Source: Flammeovirgaceae bacterium SG7u.111 (GTDB lineage: Bacteria; Bacteroidota; Bacteroidia; Cytophagales; Flammeovirgaceae). From it: a stretch of DNA of 64,000 nucleotides. This document shows, in pieces, positions 27,924-36,143 of this stretch. The position numbers and the translations under genes were made by a program. The DNA is taken from positions 149,501-213,500 of the forward strand of contig CP139021.1 in the NCBI GenBank assembly GCA_034044135.1. The letters are read 5' to 3'. The notes below the pieces were generated by a model. The model ran no database searches. It was given only the letters and a program-made list of their open reading frames with translations, and had not been told where the DNA came from. Within the stretch, counting starts at the first letter, position 1. Every line of letters starts with the position of its first letter.

Positions 27924-28725
27924 CTTTTTTTGCCTTTAGGGCGTATACTAAAGGTAGTTTATTACCATGCTTTTTTATAATAAAGTTTCCTTCACTTATT
28001 TCTTCTGTACCATTAAAACAGTTGAAAGGCGAGTAGTCGAATTCTTCAAAAGACTTGATTGATAATCCTTGTTTGAGTAATGCCCCAAGTACCTCACCAA
28101 GGTCGTGATTCCAAGATACTGACTTCTTTTTGATGGGAGCAGTTGGGTCGGCATACGTGCCTTCTAGCTCTTCCACTATAGTATCTCTGTTGAAATAAGC
28201 ATATTCCACTTTTTCAAAGTCATAGTCAAACATCCAAACTACAGGGTGGAACTCTGCCATTATAAACTCCCCCTTTGGCTTGAGGAAGTGGGAAACTACT
28301 TCTGCCCATTTGTCCATGTCTGGCAACCAACCTATTACCCCGTAAGAAGTGAAAACGATGTCATATTTTTTGTTTAGTACTTTGGAAAGGTCGTATACAT
28401 TGGAGCAAATGAACTCGGCGTCTAGCCCTGCCATATTAGCCAACTCCCTCGCTTTTTCAATAGACCTATCCGATAAGTCAACGCCTGTTACTTCCGCTCC
28501 CAAATGAGCTAGGGAAAGCGTGTCCATTCCAAAATGGCACTGCAAATGAAGTACGGACTTTTCCGAAAAATCGCCCAATAAGTTTAGCTCGATGGGTTTT
28601 AAGGAGTTTTTATGATTCAAAAATTCCTTTACGCCATAGAATTCGGAACCCCAATGGGTTTCAGTTTTTTCGTTCCAAAGTTCTCGGTTAATGTTGGCAA
28701 AATCAGGAAATTGTTCTTGGTTCAT
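27901..28725 (-). CDS. Class I SAM-dependent methyltransferase
   Basis: 274 residues. Rossmann motif I lies at VLHLQCHFGMDTLSLAHLGAEVTGVDLSDRSI (about 55-86), with ICSNVYDL (motif II region), YDIVFTSYGVIGWLPD (motif IV region) and FLKPKGEFIMAEFHPV (post-motif strand). The N-terminal WNEKTETHWGSEFYGVKEF is typical of a Bacteroidota family of small-molecule or lipid-type methyltransferases. Substrate unknown. First gene of a tightly packed three-gene unit with the glycine-zipper peptide and DUF4442. Confidence 0.88.
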   Translation of the reverse strand: MNQEQFPDFANINRELWNEKTETHWGSEFYGVKEFLNHKNSLKPIELNLLGDFSEKSVLHLQCHFGMDTLSLAHLGAEVTGVDLSDRSIEKARELANMAGLDAEFICSNVYDLSKVLNKKYDIVFTSYGVIGWLPDMDKWAEVVSHFLKPKGEFIMAEFHPVVWMFDYDFEKVEYAYFNRDTIVEELEGTYADPTAPIKKKSVSWNHDLGEVLGALLKQGLSIKSFEEFDYSPFNCFNGTEEISEGNFIIKKHGNKLPLVYALKAKKDETKIGG

Positions 28726-28885
28726 TTTTTCTAGTTGTTTTGCTCAATTTACAAGTAAATTTTAATTCTTTCAAATAGTGAGAAGGTAGGTTGTCTTTAA
28801 AAATAATTCTGTTTTGTATAAGTATTTTACTTAGGTCGATCAAGTTATTTTCTTATCTGCGGTACAGTTTTCGAGAGAGTAACTT

Positions 28886-28893
28886 TATATTTG
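28886..28893 (+). promoter_or_regulatory. -7 promoter element of the serine hydrolase gene
   Basis: TATATTTG matches TAnnTTTG exactly and sits 27 bp before the ATG at 28920. No clean -33 TTTG was seen. Its position inside the longer possible reading frame from 28791 supports the later start. Confidence 0.4.
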
Positions 28894-28919
28894 AGGTTTT
28901 ACAACCTACATCAACCACA

Positions 28920-29813
28920 ATGAAAAAATTAATACTACTATCTATCTTTCTATCATTAATTTCCTGCCAACCTGATTCTAAAGCTAAAGAGGAATTAACC
29001 AAAAGAATTGCAGATAATTTTGCCAAGGTGGAAGGAACTTTTGCCGTTGCATTCCAAGAGGTCGGTAAGCCCGAAACCGCAATATTTATAAATGAAAAAG
29101 AGGTCTTTCACGCTGCAAGTACCATGAAAACATCTGTGATGATTGAAGCATTTAAGCAGGATGCTGAAGGGAGATTGTCGCTTTCAGATTCTGTCCTTGT
29201 AAAGAATGAGTTTAAAAGTATGGTAGATAGTAGTGTATACGAACTTACGCTAAGTGATGATTCTGAATCTGAGTTGTACCAGAACTTAGGTGAAAAAATG
29301 CCGTTGGGTGATTTGGTTTACAAAATGATCATCAAAAGCAGCAATTTGGCTACTAACCTAATGGTGGAAATAGTAGGTGCGCAAAATACAACTGCATCGA
29401 TGAGAAAATTGGGTGCACCAGATATTGAAGTGCTCCGAGGAGTAGAGGATATTAAGGCATACCGCCAAGGGTTTAGCAATACTACTACAGCATATGACCT
29501 GATGGTGATATTTGATAAAATGGGGCAGGGAAAGGCAGTAAATAAAGAGGTAGATGAAAAAATGATTGGAATTTTGCTCGATCAGAAGTTTAATGAGATG
29601 ATTCCCGCAAAGTTGCCCAAAGATGTGAAAGTTGCCCACAAAACAGGATGGATTACGGGAGTACATCACGATTCGGGAATTGTGATATTACCCGATGGAA
29701 GGAGGTATGTATTGGTTATTCTTTCCAAAGAACTTACCAATGAGGAAAAAGGCGTAGCTAAAATAGCCGAAGTCTCGGGTTGGATTTACCAGTATTTTAC
29801 AGAGAATTTATAA
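28920..29813 (+). CDS. Class A beta-lactamase-like serine hydrolase lipoprotein
   Basis: 297 residues from ATG at 28920. This start gives a clean lipoprotein signal (KKLILLSIFLSLISC, Cys16), whereas the 43-codon extension to 28791 would destroy it. The serine active-site motif SxxK is at 67-70 (STMK), the SxN motif at 140-142 (SSN, in place of SDN), and the KTG motif reads AHKTGWITG. These belong to the beta-lactamase/transpeptidase class A fold. I cannot identify the Glu166 equivalent with confidence, so beta-lactam hydrolysis is uncertain; a cell-envelope peptidase role is possible. Followed by a terminator. Confidence 0.85.
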   Translation: MKKLILLSIFLSLISCQPDSKAKEELTKRIADNFAKVEGTFAVAFQEVGKPETAIFINEKEVFHAASTMKTSVMIEAFKQDAEGRLSLSDSVLVKNEFKSMVDSSVYELTLSDDSESELYQNLGEKMPLGDLVYKMIIKSSNLATNLMVEIVGAQNTTASMRKLGAPDIEVLRGVEDIKAYRQGFSNTTTAYDLMVIFDKMGQGKAVNKEVDEKMIGILLDQKFNEMIPAKLPKDVKVAHKTGWITGVHHDSGIVILPDGRRYVLVILSKELTNEEKGVAKIAEVSGWIYQYFTENL

Positions 29814-29820
29814 ATAAGAA

Positions 29821-29847
29821 AAGGGGCTGATTTCAGCCCCTTTTTGT
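29821..29847. terminator. Bidirectional terminator between convergent genes
   Basis: AAGGGGCTG (29821-29829) pairs perfectly with CAGCCCCTT (29834-29842) around ATTT, followed by TTTTT on the plus strand. It lies between the serine hydrolase and the convergent SDR gene. Confidence 0.85.
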
Positions 29848-30728
29848 TACTCTTTTTTCTTGTTTGCCCCTCTAGTGAGCTGTTCTATCTGGTCCCACAT
29901 TTCTGGTGGTATCATTTCCAAATGATTGAACTCTCCAGCTCCTTTAAGCCACTCTCCGCCATCTATGGTTACTACTTCACCGTTGATAAACGAGGCAAAG
30001 TCGGAAATTAAGTAAGCGGAAAGGTTGGCTAATTCCTGATGTTCGCCAACTCTTCCCAAAGGAACTTTTAGAGCGGGGTCGAACTTTTTGCGAAGGTTTT
30101 CTGGGAAAAGTCTGTCCCAAGCTCCTTTGGTGGGGAAAGGTCCTGGCGCAATTGCATTACTTCTAATCCCATATTTTCCCCATTCTACTGCAAGGGAGCG
30201 GGTTAGGGAAAGTACGCCAGCTTTGGCAACAGCGGAGGGCACTACGTACCCTGAGCCAGTCCAAGCATAAGTGGTGACTATATTTAAGATGTTTCCTTTT
30301 CGCTTTTGAGCTATCCAATCTTTGCCCATGGCAAGGGTGCAGTTATATGTTCCTTGCAGCACAATCCCAACTACTATATCGAAGGCTTTGTGGGTCAATC
30401 GTTCTGTTGGGCTTATGAAGTTGCCAGCGGCGTTATTTACCAGCCCATGGATTTTCCCAAATTTCTCTTTCCCTTGCTCTATTACCTGTTCCACTTCGTT
30501 GTATTTGCGTACATCGCAAGCTACGGGCAATACTTCGCCTCCAGTTTCAGATCGTAATTCTCTGGCTGTTTGTTCGAGTACATCTAGCTTTCGGCTGGAA
30601 ATAATCACATTTGCGCCTAGCTCTAAAAAATATTTAGACATTGACCTCCCAAGGCCGGTTCCTCCACCGGTTACCAAAATGGTTTTGCCTTTGAGAGCGT
30701 CGTCTTTCAACATTGGTTGATCGTACAT
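29847..30728 (-). CDS. 2,4-dienoyl-CoA reductase-like SDR oxidoreductase
   Basis: 293 residues, short-chain dehydrogenase fold. NAD(P)-binding TGGGTGLGRSMSKYFLELGANVIISSRK (20-47), NNAAGNF, and the C-terminal IAPGPFPTKGAW and VTIDGGEWL blocks. The classic YxxxK catalytic motif is replaced by SAVAK, i.e. Ser-x3-Lys, with upstream tyrosines (TTYAWTGSGY). Ser-x3-Lys is the arrangement described for mitochondrial-type 2,4-dienoyl-CoA reductases, which reduce dienoyl-CoA intermediates in degradation of unsaturated fatty acids. This supports DECR-like function rather than a generic SDR. Single gene, minus strand, downstream of nadE. Confidence 0.85.
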   Translation of the reverse strand: MYDQPMLKDDALKGKTILVTGGGTGLGRSMSKYFLELGANVIISSRKLDVLEQTARELRSETGGEVLPVACDVRKYNEVEQVIEQGKEKFGKIHGLVNNAAGNFISPTERLTHKAFDIVVGIVLQGTYNCTLAMGKDWIAQKRKGNILNIVTTYAWTGSGYVVPSAVAKAGVLSLTRSLAVEWGKYGIRSNAIAPGPFPTKGAWDRLFPENLRKKFDPALKVPLGRVGEHQELANLSAYLISDFASFINGEVVTIDGGEWLKGAGEFNHLEMIPPEMWDQIEQLTRGANKKKE

Positions 30729-30787
30729 GGTATATTTATTTTATGTTTAAGCATCAGTGCCATTTTAAAAATAAACTTGGTTTTAAT

Positions 30788-30813
30788 AACCTACATTTTA
30801 CGGTAAGTAGGTT
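30788..30813 (-). terminator. Possible terminator after nadE
   Basis: AACCTAC (30788-30794) and GTAGGTT (30807-30813) form a 7-bp inverted repeat in the 191-bp gap downstream of nadE. The T-rich tail on the minus strand is poor, so this is tentative. Confidence 0.3.
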
Positions 30814-30919
30814 GTGTTTATTTTTGTTCAAGCACTTGTAGAATAAAGTGTTGATTAAGATACACCATACAATTGGAAAATGTTTAAGCACAAGCACTTT
30901 TTTAGCAAAAGCTAGAAGG

Positions 30920-32902
30920 TCAATCTTTGTACGCTTCAAGTATTTTTAATTCTCGTTTGAATCCGCCTGAAAGAATAGGGAATCTGCACCAAGTTTTGGG
31001 ATCGAGATTTTTATCATCAAGATGGAAAGAAGGAGCATAGCGCTCTCTTTTCCACTGGTTTCTGCTCCAAAGCTGGAAGAATTTTGTAGCCCAAGCTTTT
31101 AATTGTTCCTTGCTGTATTGCGGATATTTTGCCCTCATCAATAAATAGCATTCCAAGGGCATTTTTTTATCTCGAATAGCGGCTTCTTCTATGTCGTCCA
31201 GAAGGTCATAAGGCATCAGGTCAGCTTCATCAGTTTGCTTCGAGTTTTGGGGGCGAAGCTCCGCCGTAGGTTGTTGGTCGTTTACCGCCGCTAGCTCGGG
31301 AATTCTGATTTTCCCATCTACTCCCTGCTTTTCTAGCCAAACTAGCCAGCTTCTCACAAAAGCTTTGTCTATACCTGCAATTGGGCTGAGTCCTCCGCTG
31401 GTATCACCATCCATAGTTGCATAGCCCACTGCCGCTTCCGAGCGATTACTGGTAGAAAGAAGCAGCCCGTTTTTGATATTCGCCATCATCCAGACACTTG
31501 GCGCGCGCACCCTCGCCTGTATATTTTGCAAGGCAAGGTCGTCTTGTTCCCAGCTCAATTCCCTACCCAAACTTTTTGAAACAATTGCTTTATACGTTTT
31601 GAAAATTTGATTTACATCGAACTCAAAATGTTCCGAATTTACTGCATCGGCAAGCCCCTGAGCTGCATTTTTGGTAATGTCTCCACTGTTTTCTGTAGGC
31701 TGGTAGGCTGTGGTAATTATCTTTTTGGCAAGTTCAGAAATGGACTTGCAGTCTTGGATTTCTTTATAGTAGGAAAGCCTTTTTTTGAAGTTTTCCAAGC
31801 CAACTTGTTCCACACCTAGTTTTATCATGAGGTAGCAGCAGCCAACGATGGTGGAAGAATCCGCCCCGCCGCTCAAGGAAACTACAAAACCTTTGGAAAA
31901 ACTCTTTCGCATATAATCGAACAACCCAATGGCTAAAGCTCTGGCAAATTCTTCTTCTTTTATAAAAGGACTACTTTCCCAAGGGAGGTCTTGGTTTAGA
32001 TATGGCTCAGGTTTTATTTCGGGAAAGTTAAACGGTTTTTCAATGCAAATGCCCCTAAGGTCGGCAAACTGGAATTGAACATTGCTTTGGGATTGGGTCA
32101 ATCTATTATTTTCAATATCGACGACTGCGGTGGTCACTTTTACGTCGTCGAAAGTTAGCCTATGTCCAACTGCTTGAAGTTGCCCCGAACTAGCAATCAG
32201 CGTTCCGCCATCGTAAATAGCCCTGCCTGCCTCATTTCCTGAAAGGTTAGAGTAGATATAGCTACAGCCAAATGCCCTAGATCCTTCCAGCACAAACCGT
32301 TTTCTTATTTTCAACTTATCAAAGGCGAAATGGCTGGCACTTGGGTTCAGAATCAAATCAACTCCAAATTTGTGCAATTTCCCTCCTGGCCTGCGGGAAA
32401 CCCATGCATCTTCACAGATTTCAAAACCTATTTTTATATCGTCTAGTTGGAAAAGAATATCGCCTATTGGGTATTTTTTATTTGTAATTTTTATTTCCCC
32501 TCTGGTATCTTCTTGCCAAGGAGTGAACCACCTAGGTTCGTAATGAATGCCATCACCTGCAAGAAATTGTTTGGCTACAAAACCAATAATCTCACCGTTG
32601 GCAATGAAGCAAACTGTATTGAAAATGCGGTTCTGATACATTACAGGTAAGCCTACGCAAACGGCAATATCGGTGGTGTGGGGCAAGATCTCTACTAAAA
32701 TTTCTTGGCTGGTTTGTAGAACTCCCTGTGAGTAAAAAGCATCTTCGCAACCATAGCCAGAAATACACAGTTCGGGCAAGCACAAAACACTTACTTTTTC
32801 GGCTTGAGCTATTGCGATAGCTTCTAAAATTCTATTCTTATTTCCATCCCAGTCCAAGGGTGTTTGGTTGAGGGTGGCTCCTCCTATTTTTATCAATTTC
32901 AT
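30920..32902 (-). CDS. nadE: Glutamine-dependent NAD+ synthetase
   Basis: 660 residues, the long form. An N-terminal nitrilase-fold glutaminase (about 1-290) has LCLPELCISGYGCED (catalytic Glu) and IGFEICEDAW (nucleophile Cys). The C-terminal synthetase has the pyrophosphatase loop VVSLSGGADSSTIVGC and LLLSTSNRSEAAVGYATMDGDTSGGLSPIAGIDK. Converts nicotinate adenine dinucleotide plus glutamine and ATP to NAD+, with ammonia channelled between domains. A TTGG-N19-TTTATTTG sequence about 45-75 bp upstream could be its promoter. Downstream of the TPR-LRR gene, 121 bp apart. Confidence 0.96.
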   Translation of the reverse strand: MKLIKIGGATLNQTPLDWDGNKNRILEAIAIAQAEKVSVLCLPELCISGYGCEDAFYSQGVLQTSQEILVEILPHTTDIAVCVGLPVMYQNRIFNTVCFIANGEIIGFVAKQFLAGDGIHYEPRWFTPWQEDTRGEIKITNKKYPIGDILFQLDDIKIGFEICEDAWVSRRPGGKLHKFGVDLILNPSASHFAFDKLKIRKRFVLEGSRAFGCSYIYSNLSGNEAGRAIYDGGTLIASSGQLQAVGHRLTFDDVKVTTAVVDIENNRLTQSQSNVQFQFADLRGICIEKPFNFPEIKPEPYLNQDLPWESSPFIKEEEFARALAIGLFDYMRKSFSKGFVVSLSGGADSSTIVGCCYLMIKLGVEQVGLENFKKRLSYYKEIQDCKSISELAKKIITTAYQPTENSGDITKNAAQGLADAVNSEHFEFDVNQIFKTYKAIVSKSLGRELSWEQDDLALQNIQARVRAPSVWMMANIKNGLLLSTSNRSEAAVGYATMDGDTSGGLSPIAGIDKAFVRSWLVWLEKQGVDGKIRIPELAAVNDQQPTAELRPQNSKQTDEADLMPYDLLDDIEEAAIRDKKMPLECYLLMRAKYPQYSKEQLKAWATKFFQLWSRNQWKRERYAPSFHLDDKNLDPKTWCRFPILSGGFKRELKILEAYKD

Positions 32903-33023
32903 CTTTTTATCCTAAAGTAAAAGCACCTTACAAATAAAGGGTGCATCATCATACAAACCAACCAGCTGTTTGAGTTATGGTTTGATGTAAAAATAATGAA
33001 ATTGAGGAGATAGAGGCTTTTTC

Positions 33024-33902
33024 TTAGTTGAAATAGACTTTTGTATTGGGAAGAGCTTTTTGTAGCTCTTTTACTTTGGATGGATCAAGAGGGTTTCCTA
33101 CCAATACTAGCTCTTTCAAATGAGTCATTGAATACAATGACTCTGGAAGGTCTTTGATGTTGTTCAGGGCAAGGTCGAGTACCTCAAGTGAATTTAGGTT
33201 TGAAATTTCGTTACTGATTGCTTCAATATTGTTGTTGCGGAGGTTCATGAACTTCAGCTTAGGGAAGTTACATAAATTGCTAGAAAGGCTGCTTAATTGG
33301 TTTTTACTTAAGTTTAGCTCTACCAACCACGATAATTTCGTCAGGCTTTGGTTGATGCTTTGTAATTTATTGCTGGCAAGGTTCAGGGCTACCAAATACT
33401 GATAATCATTGATTACAGGAGGGATACTTGTGATGTTGTTGTCGTATAAATTGAGGTGGAGGAGTACGCTCAATGAAGCCGATTGGGAGGGCATTTCATT
33501 CAATCTGCTCGAACTAAAATCGGCACAAAAAACCATATCGGGTTCAAGAAAGGCATTTTGAGTGGTGAAACATTCGGTTTGGCTTTTTTCCAAAAGCATG
33601 GTAAGAGAGTTGTCATTGCCCAGCATTTGTGCCTGAATAAGATCGTAGCAAAGCTCTGTGCTAACAAACCCTGCTTCCTGGCCTAACAAATCTTTGGAAA
33701 CAGCCCTTTGGAAATAAGCATCTGCAAAAGATGGTTCTAGACTGATAGCGTGGGTGAATTCGGCAATAGCATTTATATAATCTTCATTTTTAAGATTCTC
33801 CATTCCTTGCTGATAGTGCTTCTGGGCACTATTTTCATAGGGCATAAACCCAAAAAGAAGGAGTGAGATGCTTAAAAGAATGGTTTCCTTTTTCATGGCC
33901 AC
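33024..33902 (-). CDS. TPR and leucine-rich repeat protein, exported
   Basis: 292 residues. Signal peptide to about residue 27 (ENSAQ), then one or two TPR units (HYQQGMENLKNEDYINAIAEFTHAISLEPSFADAYFQRA), and from about 150 at least five LRRs of the form LxxLxLxxNxLxxL (LVALNLASNKL, LVELNLSKNQL, LKFMNLRNNNI, LEVLDLALNNI, LKELVLVGNPL). Both modules bind proteins, so a periplasmic or surface scaffold is likely. Codons 1 and 3 are both ATG; either could start. No enzymatic domain is visible. Confidence 0.85.
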   Translation of the reverse strand: MAMKKETILLSISLLLFGFMPYENSAQKHYQQGMENLKNEDYINAIAEFTHAISLEPSFADAYFQRAVSKDLLGQEAGFVSTELCYDLIQAQMLGNDNSLTMLLEKSQTECFTTQNAFLEPDMVFCADFSSSRLNEMPSQSASLSVLLHLNLYDNNITSIPPVINDYQYLVALNLASNKLQSINQSLTKLSWLVELNLSKNQLSSLSSNLCNFPKLKFMNLRNNNIEAISNEISNLNSLEVLDLALNNIKDLPESLYSMTHLKELVLVGNPLDPSKVKELQKALPNTKVYFN

Positions 33903-34058
33903 GCTAAATATAAGGTCATTGTATGTAGAAAGATATTCAGTAAATGGATTGGGAAAACTTTATAACCAAAAACCATACTCATTGTCTGTATAAAGAACGG
34001 GCTGGGTAGGAGGTGTAAGTATGGTTTGGTAGATTTTTTATAAAAGCGTGAAGTGGGA

Positions 34059-34940
34059 TTAACCCGCATTTTGAACTTTTCCTTCCCCAAGCTCAGGGTT
34101 TATTTTAGGATTGCTTTCAGCCTGAATCACTTTCTTTTTATCAACTTTGTTTCCAGAAATATACTCATTGAGTAATTGTCTTATCTCAATGGCAGAGAGG
34201 TTATGAGAGATTTTTCCTCCTCTTACAAATGAAAGTTGACCTGTTTCTTCTGATACAATAAGAACCACAACATCGTAGGCTTCGGAGATACCAATACCTG
34301 CTCTATGCCTCAACCCTAAGTTTGCTGGGATATTTGGATTGTCCGAAACGGGTAAGATGCACCTTGCTGCAACTATTCTGCTGTTATGGATAATAGCAGC
34401 ACCATCGTGAAGTGGGCTGTTCTTATAAAAAATGGACATTAATATTCTTTTGGATATTTGGGCGTCTAGTACATCACCCGTTTCCACAAAAAACTTAAGG
34501 TCTTCATTTTTTGAAATAACAATGAGTGCGCCAGTGTTGGTACCACCCAAAGTTTTCATTGCATCTATGATTGGGGTGATGTCAAAACTGTTTTTGTCCA
34601 ATGTACCATTTACATTGAAAAAATTAAAAAATGTAAAGTCTCGGAGAGAAGTGGTTTTGCCTATTAGTAAGAGGAATTTTCGAATTTCACTCTGGAAAAT
34701 GATCAGTGCCCCTAAAACACCAACGCTCATGAACTGACCCAAAATAGAGCTAAGTAGTTCCATTTCAGATGCTTTTACCACCAAGTAGAGCAAATAGAGT
34801 GAAAGGAAACCAATAGATACCCTAAGGGCAATGCTGCCTCGGATTAGTTTATAGACATTGTAGAGCAAGACAGTCACCAAAGTGATGTCTAGTATGTCTT
34901 TCCAGCCTATTTCCAAAAATCCAACTTGAAAAGCGAGCAT
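34059..34940 (-). CDS. cdaA: Diadenylate cyclase CdaA
   Basis: 293 residues. Three N-terminal membrane helices (about 15-105) precede a DisA_N/DAC domain that makes cyclic di-AMP from two ATP. The family motifs are present: DGAAII (Asp-Gly-Ala) in SPLHDGAAIIHNSRIVAARCILP and RHRAGIGISE (Arg-His-Arg). The chain ends in a Lys-rich tail. Sits 98 bp downstream of folP on the same strand, a linkage often found in Bacteroidota. No YbbR-domain CdaR follows, unlike the Firmicutes arrangement. c-di-AMP is expected to affect envelope and ion homeostasis. Confidence 0.93.
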   Translation of the reverse strand: MLAFQVGFLEIGWKDILDITLVTVLLYNVYKLIRGSIALRVSIGFLSLYLLYLVVKASEMELLSSILGQFMSVGVLGALIIFQSEIRKFLLLIGKTTSLRDFTFFNFFNVNGTLDKNSFDITPIIDAMKTLGGTNTGALIVISKNEDLKFFVETGDVLDAQISKRILMSIFYKNSPLHDGAAIIHNSRIVAARCILPVSDNPNIPANLGLRHRAGIGISEAYDVVVLIVSEETGQLSFVRGGKISHNLSAIEIRQLLNEYISGNKVDKKKVIQAESNPKINPELGEGKVQNAG

Positions 34941-35038
34941 TTGTGTGTTATTTATTCTGTTTCCGTTCGATAAAGTTTATCAAAAAATATGTTAATAGTA
35001 AACGTAAAACCTAGAAAACCGTACGAGATTTTTCAAAC

Positions 35039-35905
35039 TTATGCTGTTTTTTTAAGTTTTTCAAAGATCTTGATGGCTTGAGCTGCTTCTTTCACATCGT
35101 GTACCCGAAGGATGTTTGCTCCGCTAAGCAGGGCTATTGTATTCAGAACCGAAGTGCCGTTGAGCGATTCTTCGGGTGAACTTTCGAGTAACTTATATAT
35201 CATCGATTTCCGTGATACTCCTACCAAAAGAGGTAATTCAAAAATCTGTAATGCTGGCAACTGGTTCAAAAGCTGGTAGTTCTGATCCAAGTTTTTTGCA
35301 AAACCAAAGCCAGGATCAAGAATAATATCTTTACCTCCAAAGGATCTTAGTTTCAAGATTTTTTCTTCAAAATACGTTATTATTTCCCCTATTATGTCTT
35401 CATACTCGGTAAAACCTTGCATGTTTTGAGGTGTGCCTTTCATGTGCATAAGGATGTATGGCACGCTAAGCTCACCCACCACTTTGAACATATCCTCATC
35501 TAAGCTCCCTCCAGAAATATCATTAACTATATCTGCACCAGCTTCTACAGCTTTTTCTGCAACACGAGCCCTGAAAGTATCTATTGAGACAACTGCTTGA
35601 GTGAATTTCTGTTTAATGTTTTTTATGATGGGAATTACTCTATCTATTTCTTTTTCTTCGCTTATGTCTTCAGCTCCAGGCCTAGAAGAATAGCCTCCAA
35701 TGTCTAAAATGCGTGCTCCTTCTTCCAGCATTTTTCCAGCTATGTCGAGAGTATTGTCTATGCCCTCAGTTCTACTTTCAGCATAAAAAGAATCAGGAGT
35801 AATGTTCAAAATCCCCATTACTACAGGTTTTTGGAAAGAGAGGAATCTTCCTCCTGTGTTGATTGAATGGATGATAGGCGGGATGCCAATGATTTCGGTA
35901 GGCAT
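35039..35905 (-). CDS. folP: Dihydropteroate synthase
   Basis: 288 residues from the ATG at 35905; a TTG 13 codons upstream is in frame but unlikely. TIM-barrel enzyme that condenses p-aminobenzoate with dihydropterin pyrophosphate in folate synthesis, the target of sulfonamides. Motifs: VMGILNITPDSFYAESR (pterin-binding loop), LDIGGYSSRPGAEDISEEKE, VSIDTFRARVAEKAVEAGADIVNDISGG, ILMHMKGTPQNMQ, DIILDPGFGFAKNLDQNYQLL and LLVGVSRKSMIYKLL. Upstream of cdaA, likely co-transcribed, and divergent from the propeller histidine kinase. Confidence 0.95.
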   Translation of the reverse strand: MPTEIIGIPPIIHSINTGGRFLSFQKPVVMGILNITPDSFYAESRTEGIDNTLDIAGKMLEEGARILDIGGYSSRPGAEDISEEKEIDRVIPIIKNIKQKFTQAVVSIDTFRARVAEKAVEAGADIVNDISGGSLDEDMFKVVGELSVPYILMHMKGTPQNMQGFTEYEDIIGEIITYFEEKILKLRSFGGKDIILDPGFGFAKNLDQNYQLLNQLPALQIFELPLLVGVSRKSMIYKLLESSPEESLNGTSVLNTIALLSGANILRVHDVKEAAQAIKIFEKLKKTA

Positions 35906-36143
35906 GGGTTTTATAGTTGGTGATTGGGTCTTGCGATTAGGCAAAAATAGGGCAGCTGTTTTTAATTAAAGAAGTTCTTTTGGATTATCATATTGTATTT
36001 GCTGTTTTAAGGACAATCGATCCATATGAATGGGCATCTTTTATGTTGTAAAAAAGGATACGATAAAGTTTTACCTGTTTGCGGAGGATGATTCCTAAAA
36101 AAATTCTTACTCTTGTAGAGTAGCATACACGTGCCTGTTTTCT

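Noticed and set aside
28791-28919. N-terminal extension of the serine hydrolase from 28791
   Set aside because: It would bury the lipoprotein signal, and a -7 promoter element lies inside it; start at 28920 preferred.
30754-30939. 61-codon minus-strand ORF overlapping the end of nadE
   Set aside because: Lies in the nadE 3' region and gap, basic and low-complexity, contains the possible terminator.
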